In this document: positions 1 through 6,987 of the stretch, one piece after another | How the letters are laid out: every line of letters starts with the position of its first letter | How positions within the stretch are numbered: position 1 is the first letter of the stretch | NCBI GenBank assembly: GCA_041690035.1 | Contig: JBDNFC010000053.1 | Span: forward strand, 1 to 24,330 | Direction: 5' to 3' | Length of the DNA stretch: 24,330 nt | From: CALSPH01 sp041690035 | GTDB taxonomy: Bacteria; Bacteroidota; Bacteroidia; NS11-12g; UBA955 | Notes under the pieces: generated by a model | Seen by the model: the letters and a program-made list of their open reading frames with translations, nothing else | Told to the model about the DNA's origin: nothing | Database searches by the model: none | Made by a program: the position numbers and the translations under genes

Positions 1-1386
1 ATTGATGCGCTTTATCACAAGCGGTTAAATATCGCAGAATCTGAGGCCTTGATAAAAGATGACACTAAATATTTAAATTGGCTAATTGATGAAAGAATGA
101 TTCCGGATGTTTTAGGAAGCTATAGTATTGAGAGAAAAATAGGACACCTTTGTCATGAAAAAGTAGATGAAATTAATGAGTTGCATGACGTATCAAACCC
201 CAATATAAGATTCAAATCTGTTTTAAAGGCAAATAAAGCAGAGTTATATACTTTAATGGTTTACACACCAGAAGAAATATATACAAGTACATTTCTTGGA
301 TTGTATAATAGAATGCGAGTTCAAATAGGTAAACAAAGTGGTTTTGATTTTTTAAAAGAAATAAAATTCAATAGGTTTAGAACATTTATAAAACAATGTG
401 CAGGTTTTAATGTGCTTGAAGATTTTTTAAAAACAATGAGCCCAATACAACAAGATAGTTTACTATTATTGGTGGTAAAAGATTTAGCAACAACAAAAGG
501 TGATATATATGCAGCAGTAGAAGTGGCAGATATTTATGGAAGCATTATGGACACTGTTTTATCTTCAAAATTTAGAAATAAAATTTTATTAAATTACCAA
601 TCAAATATAAATTTGCAAGATATCTATGGACAATTTGTATATGGCTTATTATATAAACTGTGTGGAGGAAAAGAATCTGAGATAAATGCTATTGAAAATG
701 TAACTTTTAGCTTACCCAATCTATCTATTTTGCCTTTGAGTACACTATTTGCTGATGGACAAAACATACAGCAACATTTATTTTTTGATGATGAGGATGG
801 TTTAGCAAGCTATAATTCATTTTTAGCAAGTTTTAAAGGAGATCCAAATTGGAAATTGATTGATAATGAAAATTATATATGTGTAAAATCTAAAAAAGGA
901 TTACCTGTTTATATATTTGCAAACAAGCCTTCAAGAGAGGCTCAAGGGCAAGAAGAGTTAGCGTTATTGTTTGCTGCTTTAGGCAGGTATCCAGATATTG
1001 CAGTGCACCGCGGCCACAGCTATTATTTAGACGGGACATTAGATATATTAAACCAAAGTACAAAAATTGTGATTTTGGGATCTTGTGGAGGGTATCATCA
1101 GGTAGCCAAAGCGCTAGAAAATGCTGAAGATGTGCAAATAATTAGCACTAAGCAAATAGGCACAATGAGTGTAAATGATGTGTTGATAAAAGATATGGCA
1201 GAAATGCTAAGAAATGGAAAGTCAATAGATTGGAAAATATTTTGGACGGATTTAGAGAAAAAATTAAAAAACAATGAAAAGTTCTATGATTATATCCCAC
1301 CATACAAAAACTTAGGAGCTATTTTTATAAAAGCATACAAAATGGCACTCGAAAAAGGAGAGTTGGAAGTAGTTTTAGCCAATTGA
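1..1386 (+). CDS. Conserved hypothetical protein with caspase/CHAT-like C-terminal His-Cys motif (5' partial)
   Basis: The reading frame is open from the first base of the window to the TGA at 1384-1386, so the true start lies to the left; 461 residues are visible. A TTG at 49 is possible but nothing favours it. The N-terminal ~300 residues are helical-looking and I recognise no domain there. Near the C-terminus a strand-like stretch runs into HRGHSYY (His codons at 1006 and 1015). About 25 residues later another hydrophobic strand runs into GSCGGY (Cys codon at 1084-1086), then IISTKQIG and, close to the end, YIPPYKNLGA. A His-Gly on one strand and a Cys after the next is the arrangement of clan CD peptidases (caspase, clostripain, CHAT), so a protease-like fold is inferred but not proven. 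I have the impression that this C-terminal block recurs in uncharacterised Bacteroidota proteins. The gene converges on the HMG-CoA lyase gene with a 29-nt gap and no obvious terminator. Confidence 0.8.
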   Translation: MDALYHKRLNIAESEALIKDDTKYLNWLIDERMIPDVLGSYSIERKIGHLCHEKVDEINELHDVSNPNIRFKSVLKANKAELYTLMVYTPEEIYTSTFLGLYNRMRVQIGKQSGFDFLKEIKFNRFRTFIKQCAGFNVLEDFLKTMSPIQQDSLLLLVVKDLATTKGDIYAAVEVADIYGSIMDTVLSSKFRNKILLNYQSNINLQDIYGQFVYGLLYKLCGGKESEINAIENVTFSLPNLSILPLSTLFADGQNIQQHLFFDDEDGLASYNSFLASFKGDPNWKLIDNENYICVKSKKGLPVYIFANKPSREAQGQEELALLFAALGRYPDIAVHRGHSYYLDGTLDILNQSTKIVILGSCGGYHQVAKALENAEDVQIISTKQIGTMSVNDVLIKDMAEMLRNGKSIDWKIFWTDLEKKLKNNEKFYDYIPPYKNLGAIFIKAYKMALEKGELEVVLAN

Positions 1387-1415
1387 AATCAAATAATATA
1401 AAACAATAATTAATG

Positions 1416-2267
1416 CTAAATATTAAATAATTGGCCAGCAGCAAACAGTGCTTTGGTAAAGTTTTTTTCTATAAATTTAGATTTTAATTGCTTGCGAAAT
1501 TTTTGCACAATATGCTCTGTTGGCATATTGCCAGTTAAACTGTCGGTAGCCATTGGGCAGCCTCCAAATCCCATCATTGCTCCATCAAATCTTAAGCAAC
1601 CTCCATCAAAAGCAGCGTTCAATTTCTCTTCCCACTCTAAGGGTTTACAATGTAAATGTGCGCCAAAAATAATTTTAGGATGATTGCTTATTAATTGAAT
1701 AAATATTTCTTTTATATCTTTACTATTTGCTACTCCTATAGTATCACTTAAGCTAATTACATTAACCCCAAGGTTTGCAAGGTTTGCTACTTGAAGGTTT
1801 ATTAATTCCATATTCCATTTTTCATGATATGGATTGCCAAATGCCATGCTTAAATAAATGACAAGATCTTTGTTATGATTGTCAGTAATTGATTTTATTT
1901 TTTCTATTAAAACCAATGATTCATCAATACTCTTTTTGGTATTTCTAAGTTGAAAAGTTTCTGAAATAGAAAAAGGGTAACCTAAAACCGAAATTTGATC
2001 AGTTTCTGCTGCCATTAGTGCGCCTCTTTCATTTGCAACAATGCTTAGCAATTTCGTTTTTGTTTCTTTTAATCCATTCAATACCGCTTTACTGTCTGCC
2101 ATTTGAGGTATTGATTTTGAAGAAACAAAACTTGCACAGTCTAAGTAATCAAACCCAACATTATCTAATAGTTGAATGTATTTTATTTTTTCTTGTGTAG
2201 AAAACTGATGATGAAACCCTTGCATAGCATCTCTAGGGCATTCTATTAATGTGATTTTTGAAGACAT
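1416..2267 (-). CDS. Hydroxymethylglutaryl-CoA lyase
   Basis: Likely cleaves HMG-CoA to acetyl-CoA and acetoacetate, the last step of leucine degradation, in the cytosol. The 283 residues match the HMGL-like TIM-barrel family. The N-terminal motif ECPRDAMQG carries the Arg12-Asp13 pair equivalent to Arg41-Asp42 of the human enzyme. AHLH (His204, His206) is the metal-binding pair, and the glycine-rich loop GFGGCPMATD holds the catalytic Cys237, followed by TGN (Asn247). All expected active-site residues are therefore present. Starts at ATG 2267. It lies 46 nt after the methyltransferase gene on the same strand and may be the last gene of the run that begins with P5C dehydrogenase; that would group two amino-acid catabolic enzymes. 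The related family members isopropylmalate and homocitrate synthase are less likely because of the GGCP loop and the short length. Confidence 0.9.
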   Translation of the reverse strand: MSSKITLIECPRDAMQGFHHQFSTQEKIKYIQLLDNVGFDYLDCASFVSSKSIPQMADSKAVLNGLKETKTKLLSIVANERGALMAAETDQISVLGYPFSISETFQLRNTKKSIDESLVLIEKIKSITDNHNKDLVIYLSMAFGNPYHEKWNMELINLQVANLANLGVNVISLSDTIGVANSKDIKEIFIQLISNHPKIIFGAHLHCKPLEWEEKLNAAFDGGCLRFDGAMMGFGGCPMATDSLTGNMPTEHIVQKFRKQLKSKFIEKNFTKALFAAGQLFNI

Positions 2268-2313
2268 TTAAAACATGGCAAATATAAAAAAAAATATTGT
2301 TTGTGGTTATTTT

Positions 2314-2967
2314 TTAGTCTTGATCTTTTGAAAATATAAGCACATTATTTTCGTGAAATAATTCCATATTTTCTATAAAACAAATTCCATTTGTTTCTAT
2401 CATTTTGTTAATCAATGTTTGGGAGTCATAGTGTGCTAATGTATTCCATATTATCATTCCATTTTTTAAAAGGCTTTTCGCTAAATTTTCTACAAATAAT
2501 TTTGTGCCGCAAAAAACAGGCATTTTATCTTCAATAAACAAATCAATAATTATAATTTCAAATTTAGCTTCTTGTTCATTAATCCAAACTTCTGCATCTT
2601 CATTAATCAGGGTTATTTTTGAGAATATAGCTTTTGGCAGACATTGCTTTGACAATGATATCATTTCAAGCTCTGCTTCTATACCCGTTATATTTAGGTG
2701 ATCTAGCTTTTGTTCTTGTATAAGTATTTTTGCAACACTACCTGCACCAAAACCTAAAATTAATACATTTTTTGCCAGCTTAAAAGCTGCCTTTTTATGA
2801 TAAATCACTTTTCTAAAAACATCATGCAGTGCACCATAAGAATAATTTACATTCATGCCATCAATATGCAATTTGCCATTATGCATATTAAGTTCAACAT
2901 GAGGTAAAAAAGTAGTTTTTAGCGTGCCAGATTTTTGAGGCCATAAATAGGAGAGTAGTTTTTTCAA
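2314..2967 (-). CDS. Spermidine-synthase-like class I methyltransferase-fold protein
   Basis: A 217-residue protein with a Rossmann-like SAM-binding core. A hydrophobic strand leads into LGFGAGS (residues 71-77, motif I), then an acidic residue ends strand 2 (GIEAE, Glu97), then NEDAEVW near 122-128, then IIIDLF (Asp142) ends strand 4. This is the layout of the spermidine synthase family. However, the D-S/T-x-D-P signature that carries the catalytic Asp of true aminopropyltransferases is replaced by DLFIEDKMP, so polyamine synthesis is doubtful and the substrate is unknown. The start is TTG (2967-2965), overlapping the TGA of the upstream gene as TTGA, which implies translational coupling. 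The next Met is at residue 28 and would remove conserved-looking N-terminal sequence. Third gene of the tightly packed minus-strand run. Confidence 0.8.
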   Translation of the reverse strand: MKKLLSYLWPQKSGTLKTTFLPHVELNMHNGKLHIDGMNVNYSYGALHDVFRKVIYHKKAAFKLAKNVLILGFGAGSVAKILIQEQKLDHLNITGIEAELEMISLSKQCLPKAIFSKITLINEDAEVWINEQEAKFEIIIIDLFIEDKMPVFCGTKLFVENLAKSLLKNGMIIWNTLAHYDSQTLINKMIETNGICFIENMELFHENNVLIFSKDQD

Positions 2968-3797
2968 TTTAGCAAATAATTAAATCCTATCTGAAAAGCA
3001 AGGTTGCTAAAACCATATTTTTGGGATAATGTTACTCTAGCCTTATTATAATCTACGCCTTGTGCGTTTAAACTTTCATCGTTAACAGTGCTATTTAAAC
3101 TTTTAATATAATTTATTTCTTCACCATATTTATTTTTTGCATAATTAGGTTGACCAGATTTTAGATCTGTTTTAATTATTTTTTTTGATTTAATAGATCT
3201 ATTTAGTGCTAAAAATTGTGCCCCAAAAATCAAATGGCTTCGCTTATTTAATTTCAAGTTAAAATTTGCTTGAGTATAAAATCCCATACTCGTATAAAAT
3301 TTAACCCGGTGTGATGCTTCAAAATTATTCGTTCCATCGTTTAATAATAATCTATAAATTGTATTGTTAAACAAAGGGATAACAGGTCCAATTTGAATAC
3401 TAATAGGCAATTTCCCATATTTTCTAAACCCAATACCGGGTAAAAAGTTTAGCGTATTTGACTGCCAAATTTCACTTCTTTCATTGCCATTTAATATTTG
3501 GTCAGCTATAAGGGTATTATTTCCATAATTTTGATTTAAACCAAAGCTCCAATAAATATTACTGCTATCCATTTTAACTTGTGTGCCAATATAAAAGCCA
3601 ACTCCAGCTCCAAGCGAGGTTTTATATCTTTGTGCCATATAACCAAAATTTGTAGGTTTATCAATATTTTTTTGAACGAGTTTTAGCGTTGGCGACATTA
3701 TTTGACCGCTGAATACTAAAGTGGTATTTTGCCCAAACAAATTATTATTTACAAATGTAAAATAAATTAATAAAGAAAGCAAAAGGGTTATCTTCAT
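2964..3797 (-). CDS. Secreted protein, probable outer-membrane beta-barrel
   Basis: 277 residues with a clear Sec signal peptide: MK, a hydrophobic stretch, and a likely cut after FGQ at about residue 23. The mature part alternates polar and hydrophobic residues with Gly/aromatic-rich segments such as LGAGVGFYIGTQ, FYTQANFNLKL and a final LAFQIGFNYLLN. These resemble beta-strands of a small Bacteroidota outer-membrane barrel. I do not recognise a named family and no function is evident. The ATG at 3797 begins 1 nt after the TAA of the P5C dehydrogenase gene, and its TGA overlaps the TTG of the methyltransferase gene. It is thus almost certainly co-transcribed, and probably translationally coupled, with both. 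Confidence 0.75.
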   Translation of the reverse strand: MKITLLLSLLIYFTFVNNNLFGQNTTLVFSGQIMSPTLKLVQKNIDKPTNFGYMAQRYKTSLGAGVGFYIGTQVKMDSSNIYWSFGLNQNYGNNTLIADQILNGNERSEIWQSNTLNFLPGIGFRKYGKLPISIQIGPVIPLFNNTIYRLLLNDGTNNFEASHRVKFYTSMGFYTQANFNLKLNKRSHLIFGAQFLALNRSIKSKKIIKTDLKSGQPNYAKNKYGEEINYIKSLNSTVNDESLNAQGVDYNKARVTLSQKYGFSNLAFQIGFNYLLN

Positions 3798-3798
3798 G

Positions 3799-5424
3799 TT
3801 AATCTAAAAAAGGATAACGATAATCTGTAGCTGGTAAAAGTGTTTCTTTTATCGTTCGCATTGAAGTCCACCGCATTAAATTGGCTTTAGATCCTGCTTT
3901 GTCATTTGTGCCAGATGCTCTAGCGCCACCAAATGGTTGCTGGCCAACAACAGCTCCAGTAGGTTTGTCGTTAATATAAAAATTACCTGCAGCATGTCTT
4001 AATTTATCAGTTGCGAGCATGATTGCATACCTGTCTTCTGCTATTATGCTTCCAGTTAGTGCATAGGGCGAGGTGTTGTCAACTAGGGTAAGTGTATTTT
4101 CAAAATCATCAGCAGGGTAGCAATACACTGTAAGAACTGGTCCAAAAAGTTCTTCACATAGGGTGATATAATCAGGCTTTTTTGCAAGAATAACTGTTGG
4201 CGAAATAAACCAACCTTTGCTACTATCGCATACTCCACCACACACTATTTCTGCATCTGCGTCAGTTTTAACATTATCAATATAAGTTTTTAATTTATTG
4301 AAAGATTTCTCGTCAATTACTGCGTTAATAAAATTGCTAAAATCTTCAGTTGGCCCCATTTTCATTGTGCTTATTTCATTGGCCAATTTTTCAATAAAAG
4401 AAGGATATAGGTTATCAGGTACGTATAGTCTAGAAGCTGCAGAACATTTTTGGCCTTGATATTCAAAAGCACCCCTTGCTGCAGCAGTAACTAATACATC
4501 TATATCTGCAGATTTATGGGCAATAATAAAATCTTTTCCACCAGTTTCGCCAACAATTCTAGGATAGGTTTTATAGATATCTATGTTTTCAGCAATGTTT
4601 TTCCAGATAGTTTTAAAAACTGCTGTTGAGCCTGTAAAATGTATTCCTGCGAAATCTTTGTGTTTAAAAATAACATCTCCTGCTGTAGGGCCATCTACAA
4701 ATACAAGGTTAATTACACCTTTAGGCAAGCCTGCTTTAATAAATATTTCCATTAATACTTGTGCTGAATAAATTTGTGTATCTGAGGGTTTCCATACTAT
4801 CGTGTTGCCCATCATTGCTGCAGAAGCTGGTAAATTTGCAGCTATTGCCGTAAAATTAAATGGAGTTAAAGCAAAAACAAAGCCTTCAAGCGCTCTATAT
4901 TCTAATCGGTTCCAAACTGTCGGGCTGTTTTCTGATGGTTGTTCTGCGTAAATATCAGTCATGTATTGCACATTAAACCTTAAAAAGTCTATGAGTTCGC
5001 AAGATGCATCTATTTCAGCTTGATATGCGTTTTTGCTCTGTCCTATCATTGTTGCTGCATTTAGTTTAGCACGATATGGTCCTGCAATTAGGTCTGCGGC
5101 ACGCAAAAAGATTGCTGCCCTATGTTCCCAAGGCATATTTTCCCATTGGTTTTTAGCAGATAACGCAGCATCTATTGCCATAACCACGTGACTTTTATCG
5201 CCTTTATGAAAATGACCAACTTTGGTTTTATTATCATGAGGCGGAAATATATCTTTAGTTTTACCAGTATATATTTTTTCACCATTGATATACATCGGAA
5301 TGTCCCTCATTTCTCCTCTTGCCTCATTGAGCGCATTTATTAGTAATATTCTTTCATTAGAATTTGGTGCATAGTTTTTTACAGGTTCATTTTTGGCAAC
5401 AGGTATTTTTGTAAATCCGTTCAT
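3799..5424 (-). CDS. pruA: L-glutamate gamma-semialdehyde (1-pyrroline-5-carboxylate) dehydrogenase
   Basis: Oxidises glutamate semialdehyde/P5C to glutamate with NAD+, the second step of proline (and arginine/ornithine) catabolism. The 541-residue length is that of stand-alone P5CDH enzymes. Aldehyde dehydrogenase signatures are complete: TPFNFTAIAANLP near 187-200, the cofactor-binding WKPSD at 211-215, FTGSTAVF at 263-270, the general base in VGETGGKDF (Glu293) and the nucleophile in GQKCSAASRLY (Cys327). The C-terminal GQQPFGGARASGTNDKAG region is typical of P5CDH. Starts at ATG 5424. A minus-strand TACCTTTG hexamer-like -7 box lies 24 nt upstream. No proline dehydrogenase gene is in the window. 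First gene of a run that continues with an outer-membrane-like protein, a methyltransferase and HMG-CoA lyase. Confidence 0.95.
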   Translation of the reverse strand: MNGFTKIPVAKNEPVKNYAPNSNERILLINALNEARGEMRDIPMYINGEKIYTGKTKDIFPPHDNKTKVGHFHKGDKSHVVMAIDAALSAKNQWENMPWEHRAAIFLRAADLIAGPYRAKLNAATMIGQSKNAYQAEIDASCELIDFLRFNVQYMTDIYAEQPSENSPTVWNRLEYRALEGFVFALTPFNFTAIAANLPASAAMMGNTIVWKPSDTQIYSAQVLMEIFIKAGLPKGVINLVFVDGPTAGDVIFKHKDFAGIHFTGSTAVFKTIWKNIAENIDIYKTYPRIVGETGGKDFIIAHKSADIDVLVTAAARGAFEYQGQKCSAASRLYVPDNLYPSFIEKLANEISTMKMGPTEDFSNFINAVIDEKSFNKLKTYIDNVKTDADAEIVCGGVCDSSKGWFISPTVILAKKPDYITLCEELFGPVLTVYCYPADDFENTLTLVDNTSPYALTGSIIAEDRYAIMLATDKLRHAAGNFYINDKPTGAVVGQQPFGGARASGTNDKAGSKANLMRWTSMRTIKETLLPATDYRYPFLD

Positions 5425-5447
5425 TTATTAAATTTTCTTTTGAATTG

Positions 5448-5455
5448 CAAAGGTA
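5448..5455 (-). promoter_or_regulatory. Candidate -7 box for the pruA run
   Basis: The plus-strand bases CAAAGGTA read TACCTTTG on the minus strand, matching the Bacteroidota -7 consensus TAnnTTTG. Transcription would start about 17 nt before the ATG at 5424. No good TTTG -33 element lies 19-21 nt upstream, so this is weaker than the divergent promoter at 5508-5538. Confidence 0.4.
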
Positions 5456-5507
5456 ATAAACTTAGACCTTTTTAACCTAAAATAATTAAAAAAAACCATC
5501 TAAAAAC

Positions 5508-5538
5508 TTTGAAATAAATCATTATTTCATTATCTTTG
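5508..5538 (+). promoter_or_regulatory. Bacteroidota-type promoter of the CBS-domain gene
   Basis: TTTG at 5508-5511, a 19-nt spacer, then TATCTTTG at 5531-5538. This exactly matches the Bacteroidota sigma-A consensus TTTG-N19-TAnnTTTG. The ATG at 5555 lies only 17 nt past the -7 box, so the 5' leader should be about 10 nt long. Confidence 0.7.
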
Positions 5539-5554
5539 TTTTTTTATATAAATA

Positions 5555-6214
5555 ATGTTTGCAAGCCAAATCATAGAAAATGGAATTATTAGTCTACGTG
5601 CATCAGATACAGCGGCACTAGCTATTGACTTACTCACTTCACAAAATATATTAGAATTGCCTGTTATTGATGATGGAAAGTTAATTTTTTGGGTAAATAT
5701 CAATCAACTAAAATTAGAAAAAAAAGATTTATTACTAATCAATTTGCCAAAAAAAAATCAAAACGAAAAAATTAGTGTGAATTTAAATCAGCATCTACTT
5801 GTATGTTTGCCAATCTTTGCTAAATATGAAACTACAATGCTTGCTGTAGAAAACGATAATAATTTGTTTGTTGGGATAATAAACATAGAAAAAATCTTGA
5901 ATTTTTTATACCCAAATAAAAGTGTAGAACATAGTGCCATTGTTGTATTAAATATGGAACCTTACCAATATAGTTTATCAAAAATCAGTGGAATTGTAGA
6001 ATATAATAATCAAAGAGTACTTCTATCCCTAACCACAGACAATTTAGACAATACCATTGATGTGCATTTGTTGCTTAATACCAATCAATTGCAATCAATT
6101 TTGCAAAGTTTTAACAGATACAATTATACGGTTAAGTTTGTTGATAATCAGCAAGACAAAGAGGGTGCCGATAATGAACGTTTTCAACTTTTTATGAAGT
6201 ATCTAGATTTATAA
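5555..6214 (+). CDS. CBS-domain-pair protein
   Basis: 219 residues. Residues 1-125 look like a pair of CBS (Bateman) modules: the start MFASQIIENGIISLRASDTA with LLTSQNILELPVIDDGKLIFWV is a typical first CBS unit, followed by a degenerate second unit ending FVGIINIEKILNFLYP. The C-terminal ~90 residues (SAIVVLNMEPYQYSLSKISGIVEYN...) look like an ACT-like regulatory domain. CBS pairs bind adenosyl nucleotides and act as sensors, but the partner here is unknown. In many Bacteroidota a protein of this type precedes the NAD kinase gene (remembered association, not checked). Here the next gene is ferritin, 93 nt downstream. Confidence 0.8.
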   Translation: MFASQIIENGIISLRASDTAALAIDLLTSQNILELPVIDDGKLIFWVNINQLKLEKKDLLLINLPKKNQNEKISVNLNQHLLVCLPIFAKYETTMLAVENDNNLFVGIINIEKILNFLYPNKSVEHSAIVVLNMEPYQYSLSKISGIVEYNNQRVLLSLTTDNLDNTIDVHLLLNTNQLQSILQSFNRYNYTVKFVDNQQDKEGADNERFQLFMKYLDL

Positions 6215-6307
6215 AACTTTACTAAGAATAATTCTAAATATCTTAATGGATACTAACTTTATCTAAAATATTTTGTTTCTAAAATAATACAATAAATATT
6301 TGCAACT

Positions 6308-6820
6308 ATGTTAAGTGAAAAAATGAAAAAAGCGCTCAATGAGCAGGTAAAGATGGAAGGACAGTCTTCTAACATTTATTTAGCCATGGCGAGTTGGGCA
6401 GAAATACAGCCTGGTTTAGACGGAGTAACAGATTTCTTTTATGAGCATGCTGATGAAGAAAGAGTACACATGCTAAAACTCATACATTACATCAATGAGA
6501 GAGGTGGATTTGCTGTAATTCCTTCATTTGAACAACCAATTGCCACTTTTCCCTCTATGAGGCATGCATTTAAAGATTTACTGGCGCACGAAATAAAAGT
6601 TTCTTTAAGCATTTATGATTTAGTAGATTTGTCTTTGAATGATAAAGATTATGCCACCCATAATTTTTTACAATGGTATGTGAGTGAGCAAATAGAAGAG
6701 GAGCGTTTGGCCAGAATAATAAATGATAAGTTGGAGCTAATTGGTGATGATAAAGGTGGATTATACTTATTTGATAGAGATATTTTATCAATGGGTAAAA
6801 CTGCCGCACAAACAAAATAA
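6308..6820 (+). CDS. ftnA: Non-heme ferritin
   Basis: Cytosolic iron-storage protein that oxidises Fe(II) at a di-iron centre and mineralises it inside a 24-subunit shell. The 170 residues fit the FtnA family. Ferroxidase ligands are recognisable: Glu17, Glu51 and His54 in HADEERVH, Glu95 in LLAHEI, and Gln128 in SEQIEEE. The Gln at the last site and the absence of a central haem-binding Met pattern favour ferritin over bacterioferritin. Starts at ATG 6308; no clean promoter consensus or iron-regulator site was recognised in the 93-nt leader. It is likely an independent gene, with 167 nt before the peptidase gene. Confidence 0.95.
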   Translation: MLSEKMKKALNEQVKMEGQSSNIYLAMASWAEIQPGLDGVTDFFYEHADEERVHMLKLIHYINERGGFAVIPSFEQPIATFPSMRHAFKDLLAHEIKVSLSIYDLVDLSLNDKDYATHNFLQWYVSEQIEEERLARIINDKLELIGDDKGGLYLFDRDILSMGKTAAQTK

Positions 6821-6936
6821 TAGCACTTGGCAATCCTTTTTATCAGTGAGAATTTACATTCATGTCACCTTAAACGAATTAATGTAAATTTTTTTACACG
6901 TTTGTAGCTATTTTTTACACTTTTATCAAAATAAGT

Positions 6937-6968
6937 ATTGTTGATTTCCTATTTTTTTTATTTCTTTG
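6937..6968 (+). promoter_or_regulatory. Candidate promoter of the M16 peptidase gene
   Basis: TTTCTTTG at 6961-6968 differs at one position from TAnnTTTG, and an ATTG at 6937-6940 lies 20 nt upstream as a -33 element. The implied start is about 13 nt before the ATG at 6988. Confidence 0.35.
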
Positions 6969-6987
6969 TAGCTTTAATAAAAAAAAT

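Noticed and set aside
6570..6833. Minus-strand 87-codon frame opposite ferritin
   Set aside because: Antisense shadow of the conserved ferritin coding sequence.
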